DNA of 64,000 bases, taken from contig NW_017265153.1 in NCBI RefSeq assembly GCF_001638985.1, forward strand, positions 741,776 through 805,775, written 5' to 3'. The notes beneath the pieces are model-generated. The model saw nothing but the letters and a program-made list of their open reading frames with translations. It was not told where the DNA came from and did not search any database. Shown in pieces: positions 36,001-46,724 of the stretch. The translations under genes were made by a program, and so were the position numbers. Source of the stretch: Phycomyces blakesleeanus NRRL 1555(-). Lineage: Eukaryota; Mucoromycota; Mucoromycetes; Mucorales; Phycomycetaceae. How positions within the stretch are numbered: the first letter of the stretch is position 1; every line of letters begins with the position of its first letter.

Positions 36001-36185
36001 TGTACCTGTGGCCCTGGATGGAAACCTGTTTTTGATTGCTTGACTTTGCCTGAAAAGTCCCTACAGAAATATCAAAGACAGTGAATGATTAATCAACGAG
36101 CCTTTATATACCTGTAGGCCTGGATGGAGATCTTATTTTTTATCGTTGACCTTGTTTGTCAAAAGACTAGACAAATATAATCTTC

Positions 36186-38518
36186 ACAATTTGTGTCTTT
36201 GATGAATATCATATACTCCTTGAAATATAGTAAGTCCTGTCAGTTTATCTCTTGTTTCTGAGTGTGAATAGGCTTTGGATGGATTGATGGTCAAACCAGT
36301 GTTGGACCTCAGTATTTCATTTTCGCTGTGTACTGGTTTTGACGTATTGTCTTATATCTTGCTACTGACTGTTTTACATATGATAAAATCCTGAGATTTG
36401 ACTAGCAAAATGGATTTGTATTGGTTATGATTCGTCTTTAACGTCTATGTTGATTAAAGCAGTTTGTGAGAGAGCAGTAAAGAAGTGTATAAAGTATTAA
36501 TGGTATGTGGAAGAGAGTTGTTTTGACGCGTTCTGTTTGGATAGGTGTTTTTTTTTATAAAACTCATGACGTCTCAATCATGAGTTGCTGTTCTTTTTTA
36601 TTATTTTTATTATGATAGTTTGATAATATATTATAAAATTCGGTTTTTTTCTTATTCCTTTTTCGGTTTTCTTTTATCTTTTAGCCTTGACAACATGTAT
36701 ATATTATTACTATTTTACTTCTTTATTTAATATCTATGCTTAAAATATGGGTTTTGGGTTTTAAAGAAGTATCACTTCTATTCTGAAGGACGTGCTGTGC
36801 AGGCACTTGTTTTACTTTTTGTTTTTTTTTTCTTTTGCCTCTTTTTTTGTTTTAGCTCTTTTTATGTCACATAAGGTCCGTGCTGTCCGTGCAGCATCAC
36901 ATGTGTCATGGGGCTTAGAGGAGCATAGTAGCAATAGTGGTCCAGACTTTACTTTAGCATGAAAACATTTAAATGATGTCTTCCGATTGGTGGACTATAT
37001 GCATGTCAAATTATTCAGTTGCTATGGACCCCCATCCCCTTTTTTATTCTACTTTCTGTTGTGATTCTGTTAACAAGGCTTATGCTTTTGAACAGCCACT
37101 TGTCGAGACACTATATATGCCTCTGTGTTCATTTTAGCTGTACTACTGATATACAAAGTATTAATCGGCTAGACGTTAAACTACAATAAAGAAGTGTAAA
37201 GTTGTGTTGATTATAAAGCTTTAATTAAAGTCTTGTGTATATTTATTTGTTTGTTTTCTTGTTTGTTTGTTTCACATGCTGTGACTTTATTAGTTTAAGA
37301 AGCACCCCCGAAAAAAATTGCTGCTTATATCTTTTCTTTTCTTTCGTGTGAAAGACTTCCATTTTTCTTCTAGCTTTTTCACCAGTGTCTTGAGTTAATA
37401 AACACAAAGTGTAGGAATACTTTCTTGAAATAAAAGTACTTTCAGTGCTTCAGTATGAAGGGATTGACAGCCTGACTATTGAAAGTCGTTGGTACCTCAA
37501 GTTAAAGCATCGTTCTTAGAGTAAAATAAAAGTAAAAAGAAGAACAGGGTCTAGCCTAGTGTTTGTCAATCGACCTTGGTTTGTACTACTTTATAAACCA
37601 ATCATAATCCAACCGAGAAATTAATACAGCATAACCCAACTGCCTGAAACACTTTACATTTATATGTGTTCAAATATACACCATTCTATCGATAATTATA
37701 ATTATTTATATAAGTTACATTATACACCATGAAAAAGTAGTGGTGCTTGCAATTGTGCTAGCCTGGTCACAGATAGATCAAGCTAGTAAAATGGCTATTA
37801 CATATATATAAATCACCTTTTAAAGGCTCTGCTTATTTACTATTTTTTTCTGTTATTGCTCAGACTGACTGACGGCACAATATGAAAGCAAAGAGACAAT
37901 CTACTGCTACTGAACGTATAGGTTTTGTTTGGTTGGGAGCAAGACGCTATCGATTACTAATTATCGATTTATAGGATCTAGTGCTTTTGATATTTTGCGC
38001 TTGTATACCAAACTCAACTGGATGCACGAATAACCTAGAAATAATACTCTGTTGGATTAAAGGCTTTGATTTATAACTTTTGTTTTGTAATACAATATAA
38101 TGCGCTACAGTACTGTATAGTATGATTCCACTTATTACTTTGAGGTTCATAGTCTAGCTTTGGTTCGCTTGAGACTATTTTAGTTTGAAGCACAGAGCCT
38201 TTGTATAAATGAACCTTTTCTATGGTCGATTAAATATGAGTGTACTGGAAATGATATTTTTTAAGATTTCTACAAGCATATGCAAATGCACACCAATGGG
38301 AATCATAGCTTTTCAATTATAGAAAATTAAAAATTGAATCAAATAAGCAATGTTGTTTTGTTGGCTTTAAGTAACCTGGTGAGACACATTGTGATCCACC
38401 TCTTTGAGGTTTATTATATTACAATTACTCGAATGTTGATCAAAATATCCGATTTTTTCACTCTCAAAAAGCATAGAACCCTGAAATTCGGGAAACTTGC
38501 ACCACTTCAATAAGCTCT
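36186..38518. other. no gene recognised
   Basis: AT-rich DNA following the array. Holds a short palindrome (AACTCATGA / TCATGAGTT at about 36562-36588). No exon, RNA gene or transposon could be supported. Confidence 0.5.
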
Positions 38519-38648
38519 TTAATGCCATTCACCAGCGTACGAAGGAATTGTCTAGGGAATTGACAAATATATCAATTCGGAATCGAATAAATTATTATGA
38601 AAAGTAATTTTTCTTTCAATTCCATCGTACGCTGGTGAATGGCATTAA
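38519..38648. mobile_element. MITE-like inverted-repeat element, copy 2
   Basis: 130 bp. Arms start TTAATGCCATTCACCAGCG and end as exact complement. Interior matches copy 1 at 3028-3165 (GAATTGACAAATATATC, TATGAAAAGTA). The 3' arm lacks a short GAATTG-flanked segment that the 5' arm has. TTAA stands at both extremities, though these bases are part of the palindrome itself. Confidence 0.75.
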
Positions 38649-39230
38649 TCGACCCTGTTAACAAGCTCTCTATTTAATTTTTCTAAAGAAAGAATTTATT
38701 TGATAAACAAGCCAAATAAGCTAGCTTATATTTATGTCGGTTTTAGTTGTCACTGTGGTATATACATCACAAATGAGAGAAGTACAAACTCCAAAATCAG
38801 ACTCTAGCTCTTACTTACTAATCACTTTTTCATGATGCCAATCTTTGGAGCTGTTGCATTCCAGACACTTGTAAACCTGGAATTTATACAATGTATGATA
38901 ACCATTGTACAACGGGAATTGGAACATTAATAGTTATAAACAATCGTATTTCTCTCTCTTTAATTGATAACACTCTCGTAGCATTTAGGTTTTCCTTTAT
39001 TGAAGATATTAACTCGTAACAAATTCTAGATGCCTCACTTACGATTATGTGAATTATCTAAGTACCTTAAATCGTTTATACTATTTTTTTAAAAGAAAAA
39101 TGAATGACTTGATATCAATATTATATATATATATATATGCATGAGTAAAACTAGGCTATTGCATAACTATAAAATAACCTTAATAAAAAATATGAAATAT
39201 TAACGAAGTACTTAGTTTCCTTTGAATATT

Positions 39231-40589
39231 TCAACTGGTTTGTAATTTAATAGCAAAAGGCGATAGAATTGTTGGGTCATTCAAAACAGCCTCTCTCTTG
39301 AACTCATGGAATGTGTGGTCAAGATGTAATGTGTCAATTATTACTGCTGCTAGATTTTTGTGGGTACTGGCAAAAGAAAAAGATTAGAAGTGTAGTTAAA
39401 GTATGGTTTGTGTGGGCATAATTTAAACTTACTTGAAAAGGTTTTGCAAATCATCTGTGTTCGTAGACAATCCCTTGAAATCGATGGCTACAAGGCAAAT
39501 GTCTTTTCCCGATGCATTTATATGAGAGATCATTGCTAATAAAGAGATAATCATTAGCTGTTAATATATATTGACATATTTTAAAATAAGTTGTGTATTA
39601 CATTGAGTATCTCCATCCACACCTCCCATACTATTTATCAAACTACCACGGTCAGGCACATCTCTTGAGGCAAAGGTATCGGCATGCGAGCAAGACCATG
39701 ACACAAAGACCAGGTCACACATAGACCTTTCTTTTAAGTCTTGCACCATGGCACTTAAAGATCTCTTTTTCTTTCTTCTCTCACTAGGATCAAAAGATCT
39801 CCTAGCGTACCCAATAATGGTGCATTCTTGATTCTTTAACGAGTTTATATGCGTTTGATAGCGTGGAATAGAAGTAACAATGTTTTTTATAAGATTATCT
39901 AAAAAAACAAATAAGGAATTAATAAATAAATAATGGCACTTTATTTAATAAAACCAATAGTGTATTACCTCTGTGCTCATTGTTCATTACATAAACTTTT
40001 CTATACCTTCGATTGGCCTCTCTACTTCTTTTTCTTGTGAATTGCACATCCATAAAACTGACTTTTCTCTTAGAGCACCAAGTTGCAAATGCAATCTCGG
40101 ATTTCTTGTTCATATGTCGAGCTTTTGGAATAACCGAATCGTAAACATCTTTGATGCTAACTTCTTTATAGATATATAGAGCTTCGTTATGAGGGTCAAT
40201 AGCCTTATAAACCTCATTTATAAACATAACTGCTTGTTGATCTGAAGCTGTATTTACCATGTTAGTGCCAAAATATGACGAATAAAATATATAATCTTTT
40301 TGTGCTTACAAAGTTCAAATGTTGCTTCTTCTATTTCCATGACGCCTTCTGTTTCCATAGGGCTTTCGGGTAATTCTTCAGGTGCTTCTTCAGTTACATA
40401 AAGCTTATAATTTACGGGATCATTGCGAATCGCATTTAAATTCACCAGAACAGGCCGTACGGGATCATTTTCATAGCACACATCGAAAGAACCAAGTTCT
40501 TCTATCTTTTTTGACAGTCTTGCTACGTTTTCCTCGCTGTAATCTTCACAAAATAAAGTGCAAATTGCTTTATTACGAGTTATGTTCAT
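39231..40589 (-). CDS. resolvase-like 'YARRS' protein, 364 aa, five exons
   Basis: Exons (minus): 40589-40310, 40247-39969, 39898-39602, 39535-39433, 39366-39231; all junctions keep phase, and intron 1 contains a CTAAC branch-like site. The C-terminal half looks like a diverged serine-recombinase (resolvase) fold: IIGYARRS with Ser at about 221, a helix LSAMVQDLKERS, strand LVFVSWSC, then ICLVAIDFKGLSTNTDDLQNLF, which parallels the LVV-x-LDRL-SR-x-xxDL block of resolvases, and a last strand NLAAVIIDTL. The Arg residues of that block are missing (IDFKGLS), so strand cleavage is doubtful. The N-terminal part is acidic; the middle is basic (FTRKRSREANRRYRKVYVM). I associate this arrangement with multicopy proteins of Mucorales, from memory only. 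A Fanzor-type relic lies just upstream on the same strand, suggesting mobile-element origin. Confidence 0.72.
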
Positions 40590-41121
40590 CTGATGTTGGA
40601 ATGTAAAAGAGTAGATTAAGCGTCTAGTCCTGAATCCGGTTGAGAACCAGGTTCCTTTAGTTTTTATTAAACTTTATTCACACCCCGGTTCATAACTTTG
40701 TTCCATAATTTTTACACGGGGTGTAGTGGACTTTGTCAACCATTAACAATGAATATGAGATGCTGCTAACCCAACCAGTGACATGGGGTTGGGCCACAGG
40801 TAATTTCGACAGCTTTATATTTTTCATCTTCTACTACTTCTTAACGATGGTCCAGACCTCCTCATCACAATTCTGTGTTTTATGTTGGTTTTATTTGTAA
40901 AAGACAAAACTTTACTAATTTGCCTAAGTCAGGTCTTTTTTTTTTCAACATAGAAAAAGGTAAGAATATTTAGGGAGATTTTGCCGAATACATACAAGTG
41001 CGGGAGTAGAATACAACGTTTCTTGCTTGAGATTGAGACGATGTTGGGGGGGGGGTTTGGACGAATGAAAATTAATTTTTAGACAACTTGCTTACCTTTT
41101 TTGGACAAACAAAAAAGAGAA
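40590..41121. other. spacer with two small hairpins between resolvase-like gene and Fanzor relic
   Basis: Holds perfect inverted repeats ACACCCCG (40682-40689) / CGGGGTGT (40719-40726) and CCCAACC (40770-40776) / GGTTGGG (40787-40793). No open frame of note. Confidence 0.6.
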
Positions 41122-41535
41122 TTAAGACACAGAAGAATAAAGATTGGGATAGAAAGGGGACTTCGTTGAGACAAGGTAAAAATGACTTAAATGTTCTTTA
41201 CCTATAAGCATCCTTAAGTTTGCCCACCGGAGTGAGGAGCAACCACGTTTATTGTGTTGTTGTATTGTTGGTCTTGGTTGAGGGTTGAACATTTCTGACC
41301 TACCATTGCCACTCCAAATTTCCTGTAAATATAGAACATGTTTATTTATTTTTGCTGCCATGACATCCCTATTCCAAAAAATATTACAGTTATTGCAAAC
41401 ATATTCTAAATAATTACAAGCGGAATGGGATAAAGACAATGGGCTATTGACTAAATACCTTAGCTGGACAGGCTGGTACGCGCTTTCAGGACTCCGTCTA
41501 TTTGTTATACGGCGTCTCTTCTTTCTTTTTTATGA
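41122..41535 (-). pseudogene. C-terminal relic of a Fanzor/TnpB-type RNA-guided nuclease
   Basis: Open frame on the minus strand with YVCNNCNIFWNRDVMAAKI, matching the end of TnpB/Fanzor proteins: a zinc-ribbon CxxC followed by the last RuvC acidic residue in an RD-x-NAA-like motif (here RDVMAAKI). It is followed by Leu/Gln-rich LYLQEIWSGNGRSEMFNPQPRP, also typical of that tail. The frame continues upstream to about 41535 (NRRSPESAYQPVQLRYLVN) but the rest of the RuvC core and the N-terminal domains are not found in the next kilobase. It is therefore a fragment or a gene with unseen exons. Family call rests on the motif only. Confidence 0.55.
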
Positions 41536-41593
41536 CCAGATCAACAAGCAAAATATAGACATTCTTAACCAATCAAAGGCAGCTTTCAGATTA

Positions 41594-41760
41594 TCAAAAA
41601 AGAATGGTTGATGGTATTATTAGAAATGGGCCACTCACTAACATTTCTCAAAAGAATGATATACCTCCAAAGTACATCATATACTATCATTAAAGAATGG
41701 AGAGATATTGAATCTTCTTTCCTCAAGAAGCGAAAAGGGCAATTTGATCAATATGGTTGA
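41594..41760 (+). pseudogene. possible helix-turn-helix fragment of a transposase
   Basis: Open stretch reading KKEWLMVLLEMGHSL, then TSYTIIKEWRDIESSFLKKR, ending at TGA 41758. The helical, basic pattern resembles the N-terminal DNA-binding part of fungal DDE transposases. No catalytic half follows. Weak call. Confidence 0.25.
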
Positions 41761-41851
41761 ACAAAATCAATACTATCTGATTAATAAGACCAAGGATAAA
41801 TAGTTGCACAAAACCTGGAAGTCCTGTAACCCTTATGTCAGATACTCTAAA

Positions 41852-41977
41852 TCATTCAATCTCGGTGTCCGTGATGTACTGGACTCCCAATAGAGCTAGA
41901 ATAACTTCTTGTTGAGTTTGCGTACAAACAGGTTCTTTGAAAGGTACACTAGAAGAAACAGTCCAGTCTTTACTCAT
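41852..41977 (-). CDS. small open frame, 41 codons, possible first exon
   Basis: Starts MSKDWTVSSSVPFKEPVCTQ and ends QYITDTEIE. Composition is protein-like and it lies head-to-head with the histidine phosphatase gene about 300 bp away. It could be the first exon of a gene truncated by the Fanzor-type relic. No downstream exon could be shown. Confidence 0.2.
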   Translation of the reverse strand: MSKDWTVSSSVPFKEPVCTQTQQEVILALLGVQYITDTEIE

Positions 41978-42284
41978 CACTCGAAGGAGAGAGAGAAAGA
42001 GAATAATAGAAAAATAAATTATCTGAAAATTAGTAAACAGTTTCACTTGAATGTGTGTCTGTGTTTGTGTGTGACAAAGTAGATGAAGTAGATGAGATTC
42101 AATGAATTTAGCAAGATGCTTATTCTTGGAAAACACAATAAGGAGTCTAGTCTTTGCCGTTTTCCAATTCCTTTTATTGACTAGTTTTTTTTTTCATTCT
42201 TCATTTTTTAAGCCCGTCACGACATTTACTGTTTCACTGGTATTAAGTGTAAAAAAAAGAAGGTACCACTTGTTTATCAAAGCA

Positions 42285-43151
42285 ATGACATTACGAATTA
42301 CATTAGTACGCCATGGAAATACAGATGCAAATGTCGAAAAGTGGCTTCAAGGCCACACTGGTAAGCTTTGTTTTCTCATTTTCTCCTTCGCTTGCTTGCT
42401 CAACAACACAAACACACACACGCATACATACAAACGCAAGAAGGATATATTAATTGATTTAAAATAATATAATACATATGTATATGTATATGTATATATA
42501 GATACAACTCTTAATACATGTGGCTTGAGTCAGGCTGATCGAGTTGGTGAACGTCTTTCTACTGAAAAGATTGATAAAGTTTACTGTAGTTCTTTAACCC
42601 GGTGCCATCAAGTAAAGATCAATATATGTGTATAGAATGTCAATGATTGATTTGGTGTGTCTGATTAGACTGCGGCAGCTATTACAGCACACCACCCTGG
42701 TCTCCAGACAGTTTATCTAGACGGCCTTCGTGAACGTGGTTTTGGCAAGCTAGAGGGACAATCGATCCGTGCTGCGTTCCGTGGTTACAACCGTTCTCTT
42801 CAATCTTCCGATAACCACGTCAAGGCGGCCGGTGGTGAAACGGAAGCCGAATTTCGTCAGCGTATTTGCACTACTTTTCAAGAAATAACAGAAGAAGCCA
42901 GGGCTGCCAAAGAAACGAATATTCTTGTTGTAACTCACGGTGGCCCACTTCGAACACTGACCCACTGGTGGGTAAATGAACTTGGATACATATCAAAGGA
43001 TGATACGGTTGTTCCGGCTGGAAACCATGGCAATACCGGCGTAACGTGTGTTGTATTGCATGATAATAAAGATCTTGGGAATGTTATTGAGATCCACAAC
43101 TCAATGAGTCACATCCAAGAAGACACTGGTCCTGCCCCCGAGTCAGTTTAA
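42285..43151 (+). CDS. histidine phosphatase (phosphoglycerate mutase-like), 222 aa
   Basis: Exons 42285-42360, 42502-42611, 42669-43151, in phase. Branch-2-type short histidine phosphatase: LVRHGNTDAN with the phospho-acceptor His at residue 10, QGHTDTTLN rebuilt across intron 1, YCSSLTRCHQTAAAI across intron 2, LRERGFGKLEG with the acid/base Glu, and VVTHGGPLRTL with the second His at 152. Closest in layout to fungal PGM-family phosphatases that act on small sugar phosphates (fructose-2,6-bisphosphatase/SHB17-like) rather than glycolytic dPGM, whose insert is absent. Cytosolic; no targeting signal. Substrate cannot be told from sequence. It converges with the UNC-93-like gene, 3' end to 3' end, about 630 bp apart. 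Confidence 0.92.
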
Positions 43152-43782
43152 CAGCCTTGAAGAATCTACAATATACAAGAAGAAGAATCAGGAGTAATTC
43201 ACAGCTTGAAGAAAAAAAAACAATAATTATGCTATCCTAAATTCTTGACCCTGGATCCACAAATATCTGTGCGCTTCAAGGAGAGGGAGAGATAGAGAGG
43301 AAGACTAACATGGTTGGTCTTGATACTACCGAGATAGTCCAGACTTATTTAGCCTTCATTTTTGTTTGTTTGTTTCTTATTTGAAGAGTATGTTATTTTT
43401 ATTTTTATTACAGAAATTGCTGCCAAGAAATAAATAAATGAGATATAGAGAAATAAGCAAATGAATAAATAAAGAAGAACATGGTATAATACAGATAGAA
43501 TAACGAATAAAGAAATACAACTGTACAGATATACAAAAGAAGAAGAAAAATTTCAGTAAAATACTAATATGTATATACACATATAAAAACAAGAAAGGAA
43601 AATAAAGATATGGATAAAGGGTTTGAAGAAATAAATAAATGAATAGATAAATGAATTAATCAATTAATTGACTGACTGATTGATTTTGCTTTTGTCTTTC
43701 AAGATGGGTATCCATACACACACAAATAAAAAAATAGTAGTAGTAAAAGAAGAAGAAGAAGATTTAAAGAAATCAAAAAGGA
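43152..43782. other. shared 3' region of two convergent genes
   Basis: AT-rich with runs of AAAT and GAA. No exon seen; expected to hold both polyadenylation sites. Confidence 0.6.
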
Positions 43783-45253
43783 TTAGTAAATGATTTGCTT
43801 TTCAAAAGTCTTTTCATCCGTAAAGTTGCTGCTGATGGTATCTTTGGTTGTTTGGAATTCAAGCTCTGGTTCGACAATACTTGTCTCGGTGACCTTGTTG
43901 GCAACCAAGAGAATGAGGGGGAACGAGACAAACACAAGCATCCAGCAGATGAGACATTCCCAGCGTAAAGGGATATCGACTGCATCGATACCAAAGGCAA
44001 TAGCAGCCCCTGCAGACTGGACAGCCTTGTAAAAGCCGGCGTAGCGAGCCAGTAGGTTTGGATCGTTAGACATGGCACCCATGAGCCAGTACATGTAGGA
44101 CTGATAGAGTGAATCAGAAAGACCGTAGAGTAAAAAGAGAACGAACGGACCGCCGAAATTGGGATGATCCCAATGAATGGGTGTGCTAAAGTCGTTGTCA
44201 AACGTGAGCTGGAAGGCAAATCCGCCGGCCCAAACGGCCATGACGATTGCAAATATGATGGCCAGACCAACAAGTCCGCGTCCTCTGCGACTCATTGCTT
44301 GGCAGTCGAGCAAGAAGCCGAGGAGGATTGAGCCGACGATCTGAAAGGCCCAGTACATCAGGTCGTTGAGTGCACGCGTAGAGGGATCAAAGTAGATGGC
44401 ATTGATGCGGAACTGGTAGGCATAGAACCAGTTTGAGGCCAAGAAAGCAGGAATCAGGGCCATCATGCGCCACTCTTTCCAGATCATCAGTGCACCTTTT
44501 AGTTCGCTGGTCCAGTGGGCCGATTTGGCTATGGCGATCTTGGTTCCGTCTGGGCGGACGACATTGGCTGGATTAGCCAGGCCAAGAGAGACGACGACGC
44601 CGATCAACATGACGACAACGAAAGCGGTGTAGGTTCCTGTAGATACGCCGCCTGCCTGGTTTTTGAGATTCAATCCGAGGGCAATGACTGAGCCAAGAAT
44701 GCCACCGAAATTGAACAAGGCCCAAAAGACAGCAACGTATTTGCCCTTGTTTTTTTCTTCGGGATAAGACATCATTATAGCACCCTGGGCAGACCAGAAT
44801 ACACCGGCACAACAGCCAAGTATTGCTCCTGCTGCAATGACAAATCCGGAGATCTGTTTTGCATCATAGACCCAAAATGCTGCCGAGTAGAGTGCGTATC
44901 CGATCGAGCCGATCTGATTTAGGTAGAGATATATATATAATAGAAAAAGGGAATAGTGTGAGTGATGTTGAACATAATAGACAGAGATATGTATTAGTGG
45001 TATTACTTACAGTCAAGGTGGCTTTTACACCAATAGTGTTAGTAACTGAGCCAGCAAAGAAACCAACGATAGCAAAACAGCCATAGAGTGCACCATTTGA
45101 GGAATCGACCAAGGAAACGTTTGAGCTCATTGAACCACCTGCACCAAGACCTGACAAAGCATTGAACATTCCTGGACAGCAGAGACAAATGAAGCCAAGT
45201 AGGATAACCTGGTTCAAAGGTGTAGTGAATTTACTCTTTACCCCTTTAAGCAT
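43783..45253 (-). CDS. UNC-93-like major-facilitator membrane protein, 457 aa
   Basis: Two exons: 45253-45011 and 44913-43783, joined in phase 0 (donor GTAAGT, acceptor CAG). Multispanning protein of the fungal UNC-93/DUF895 type. It has PLNQVILLGFICLCCPGMFNALSGLGAGG at the N-terminus, a Gly-rich CFAIVGFFAGSVTN helix and GCCAGVFWSAQGAIMMSYPEEKNKGKYVAVFWALFNFG. This last block carries the WxxQGA...YP...KG motif common in these proteins. Further helices follow (TAFVVVMLIGVVVSLGLA; VGSILLGFLLD; LICWMLVFVSFPLILLVAN). The tail is short and acidic/polar. About 11-12 membrane segments. Transport substrate unknown; human UNC93 relatives are trafficking or ion-channel regulators, so function should not be transferred. 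First Met at 45253 is followed directly by the conserved PLNQV. Confidence 0.9.
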
Positions 45254-46145
45254 TTGTAATTATATTCTTTAGCTTGATTTGACTTGATTTGACTTGCTTT
45301 GATTTGAATTTATAAGATAAAGAGAGAGAAAGAGAAAGGAAATGGTAAGGAGGAGGAGGAGAATAATTATTTTATAATCCAAGGGATTTTATTTATTTAT
45401 ATTTTCATGTTTCTGATGTGGTTGTATATATATAATATTATACATTATACATTGTATGTATATATGGCTTATTTATATCGGCGTATTAATAATAACTCAA
45501 AGAGAAGAACCACCAGAGATAAACAGTCGCTCATTCTTCCATATAAAGATAAGAAGAGGTTATAGTGATGTGAAACCCTTTAGACTGTATTTATATTTTA
45601 TATTAGGTACACGATTCATAATATGTTTTAGTTTAATATTTATTTTTTGGCTGGCCCCCTCTACGTACAAATATATATTTTCTTGACCTTACTTAAACCC
45701 ACAGGAACACGTCAAAACATATAGACCAATAGGCCAATAGGCTAATAGGCCAATATACCAACGTATATAAAGCTATATAAAATTATATAATGTATTGTGT
45801 TAAACGTGTATCTATGTGTGTGTACAACATTGACAGGGTCGAAATAAAAATAGGAAACAAAAAAGAATTAGAACCCTGAACATGACATAATAGGACAAGG
45901 GTTCCCTCAGAATGTAGCATAGGCATTTTTTAAGTATCTTTCTTTTTTTTTTTCTTTATTTCCCTTTCTTTCCTTTTTCTTCCCATCGAGTTTACCCACA
46001 GTATCTATATAAAATAAAAATAATTTGTATTTGTATTTATATAACACCGCTTTCCCCGCATTTTACCTTGAGAAACAAAGCTATTTTATATATATCTTTA
46101 TAGCTGATAAATATTCAGCTCCACTCCATAATTAAGACACTGTGG

Positions 46146-46183
<38 letters not shown>

Positions 46184-46724
46184 CTGATTATTGAATTGGA
46201 TTGAATAAAATCGAATTGAAAGTCTATATGCTCTTTATTAATCTTGATAAGAAATGAAAAATTGAATAGCAAATATTCTCATTTTGTTGTTGTTAAAAGA
46301 ATTAAAGTAATACAAATTGTAATACAAATGAAAAAGGTGGATAATCGGAGTGTTTCTCATGTCACTTCAAATCTCGGTTAAGCTGATTTATGGTGTTTTT
46401 CCGCTTAAAATCCAGACCGATTATTACAGGAGGATGTCGATTTGAGAAAAATGAAAGCGAAAATTAAAATTTGGTTATATGGTAATCAATGTTAACTTGA
46501 GCAAATTTATATATAACATAATAACAGCAATGTTGACTGTAGACCTGTAAATTATTTAAATTCACCATTACCACCCTTTGGTACAGCCATTTGTCAAGTC
46601 AATCAATATACAGTGAGAATTATACAAGTAGATTGTTTTCCCCAACACACACATGGGCTCAATTAGTAAACAAAATATTAACGTGCTTGTCGTGGCTTGT
46701 CGTGGCTACCATTATACTAAGCGG
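45254..46724. other. intergenic, promoter side of the UNC-93-like gene and 3' side of the bZIP gene
   Basis: AT-rich with a (GA)n run at about 46154-46178 and TATATA tracts. No exon supported. Confidence 0.6.

Larger units (their letters stand above)
26880..36185. repeat. 9.3-kb array of ~105-bp monomers with splice-like motifs on the minus strand
   Basis: Roughly 85-90 monomers. Plus-strand landmarks in almost every monomer: TATACCTGTAAC (or TATACCTATAAC, TATACCTGAAAC), a CTTGATCGTTGGC or CTTGATGCTTGACCTGGAT segment, then CTAGA-AATATA and a GTAAGTAAATG or GTGAGTATATG segment. Read on the minus strand this gives CAG/GTATAC (donor-like), TACTTAC or TACTCAC (branch-like), then a pyrimidine-rich CTAG...TTTTTACAG or CATCCAG (acceptor-like). 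The implied exon is about 40-44 nt and the implied intron about 60 nt. Implied exon lengths are mostly not multiples of three and some acceptors are lost, so a protein gene is not demonstrated. Open frames in the array (up to 215 codons) follow the monomer period and change frame. Confidence 0.9.
41536..42284. other. spacer with possible transposase fragment and small open frame
   Basis: Between the Fanzor relic and the histidine phosphatase gene. Contains the two weak candidates listed separately (41594-41760 plus, 41852-41977 minus). Confidence 0.5.
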
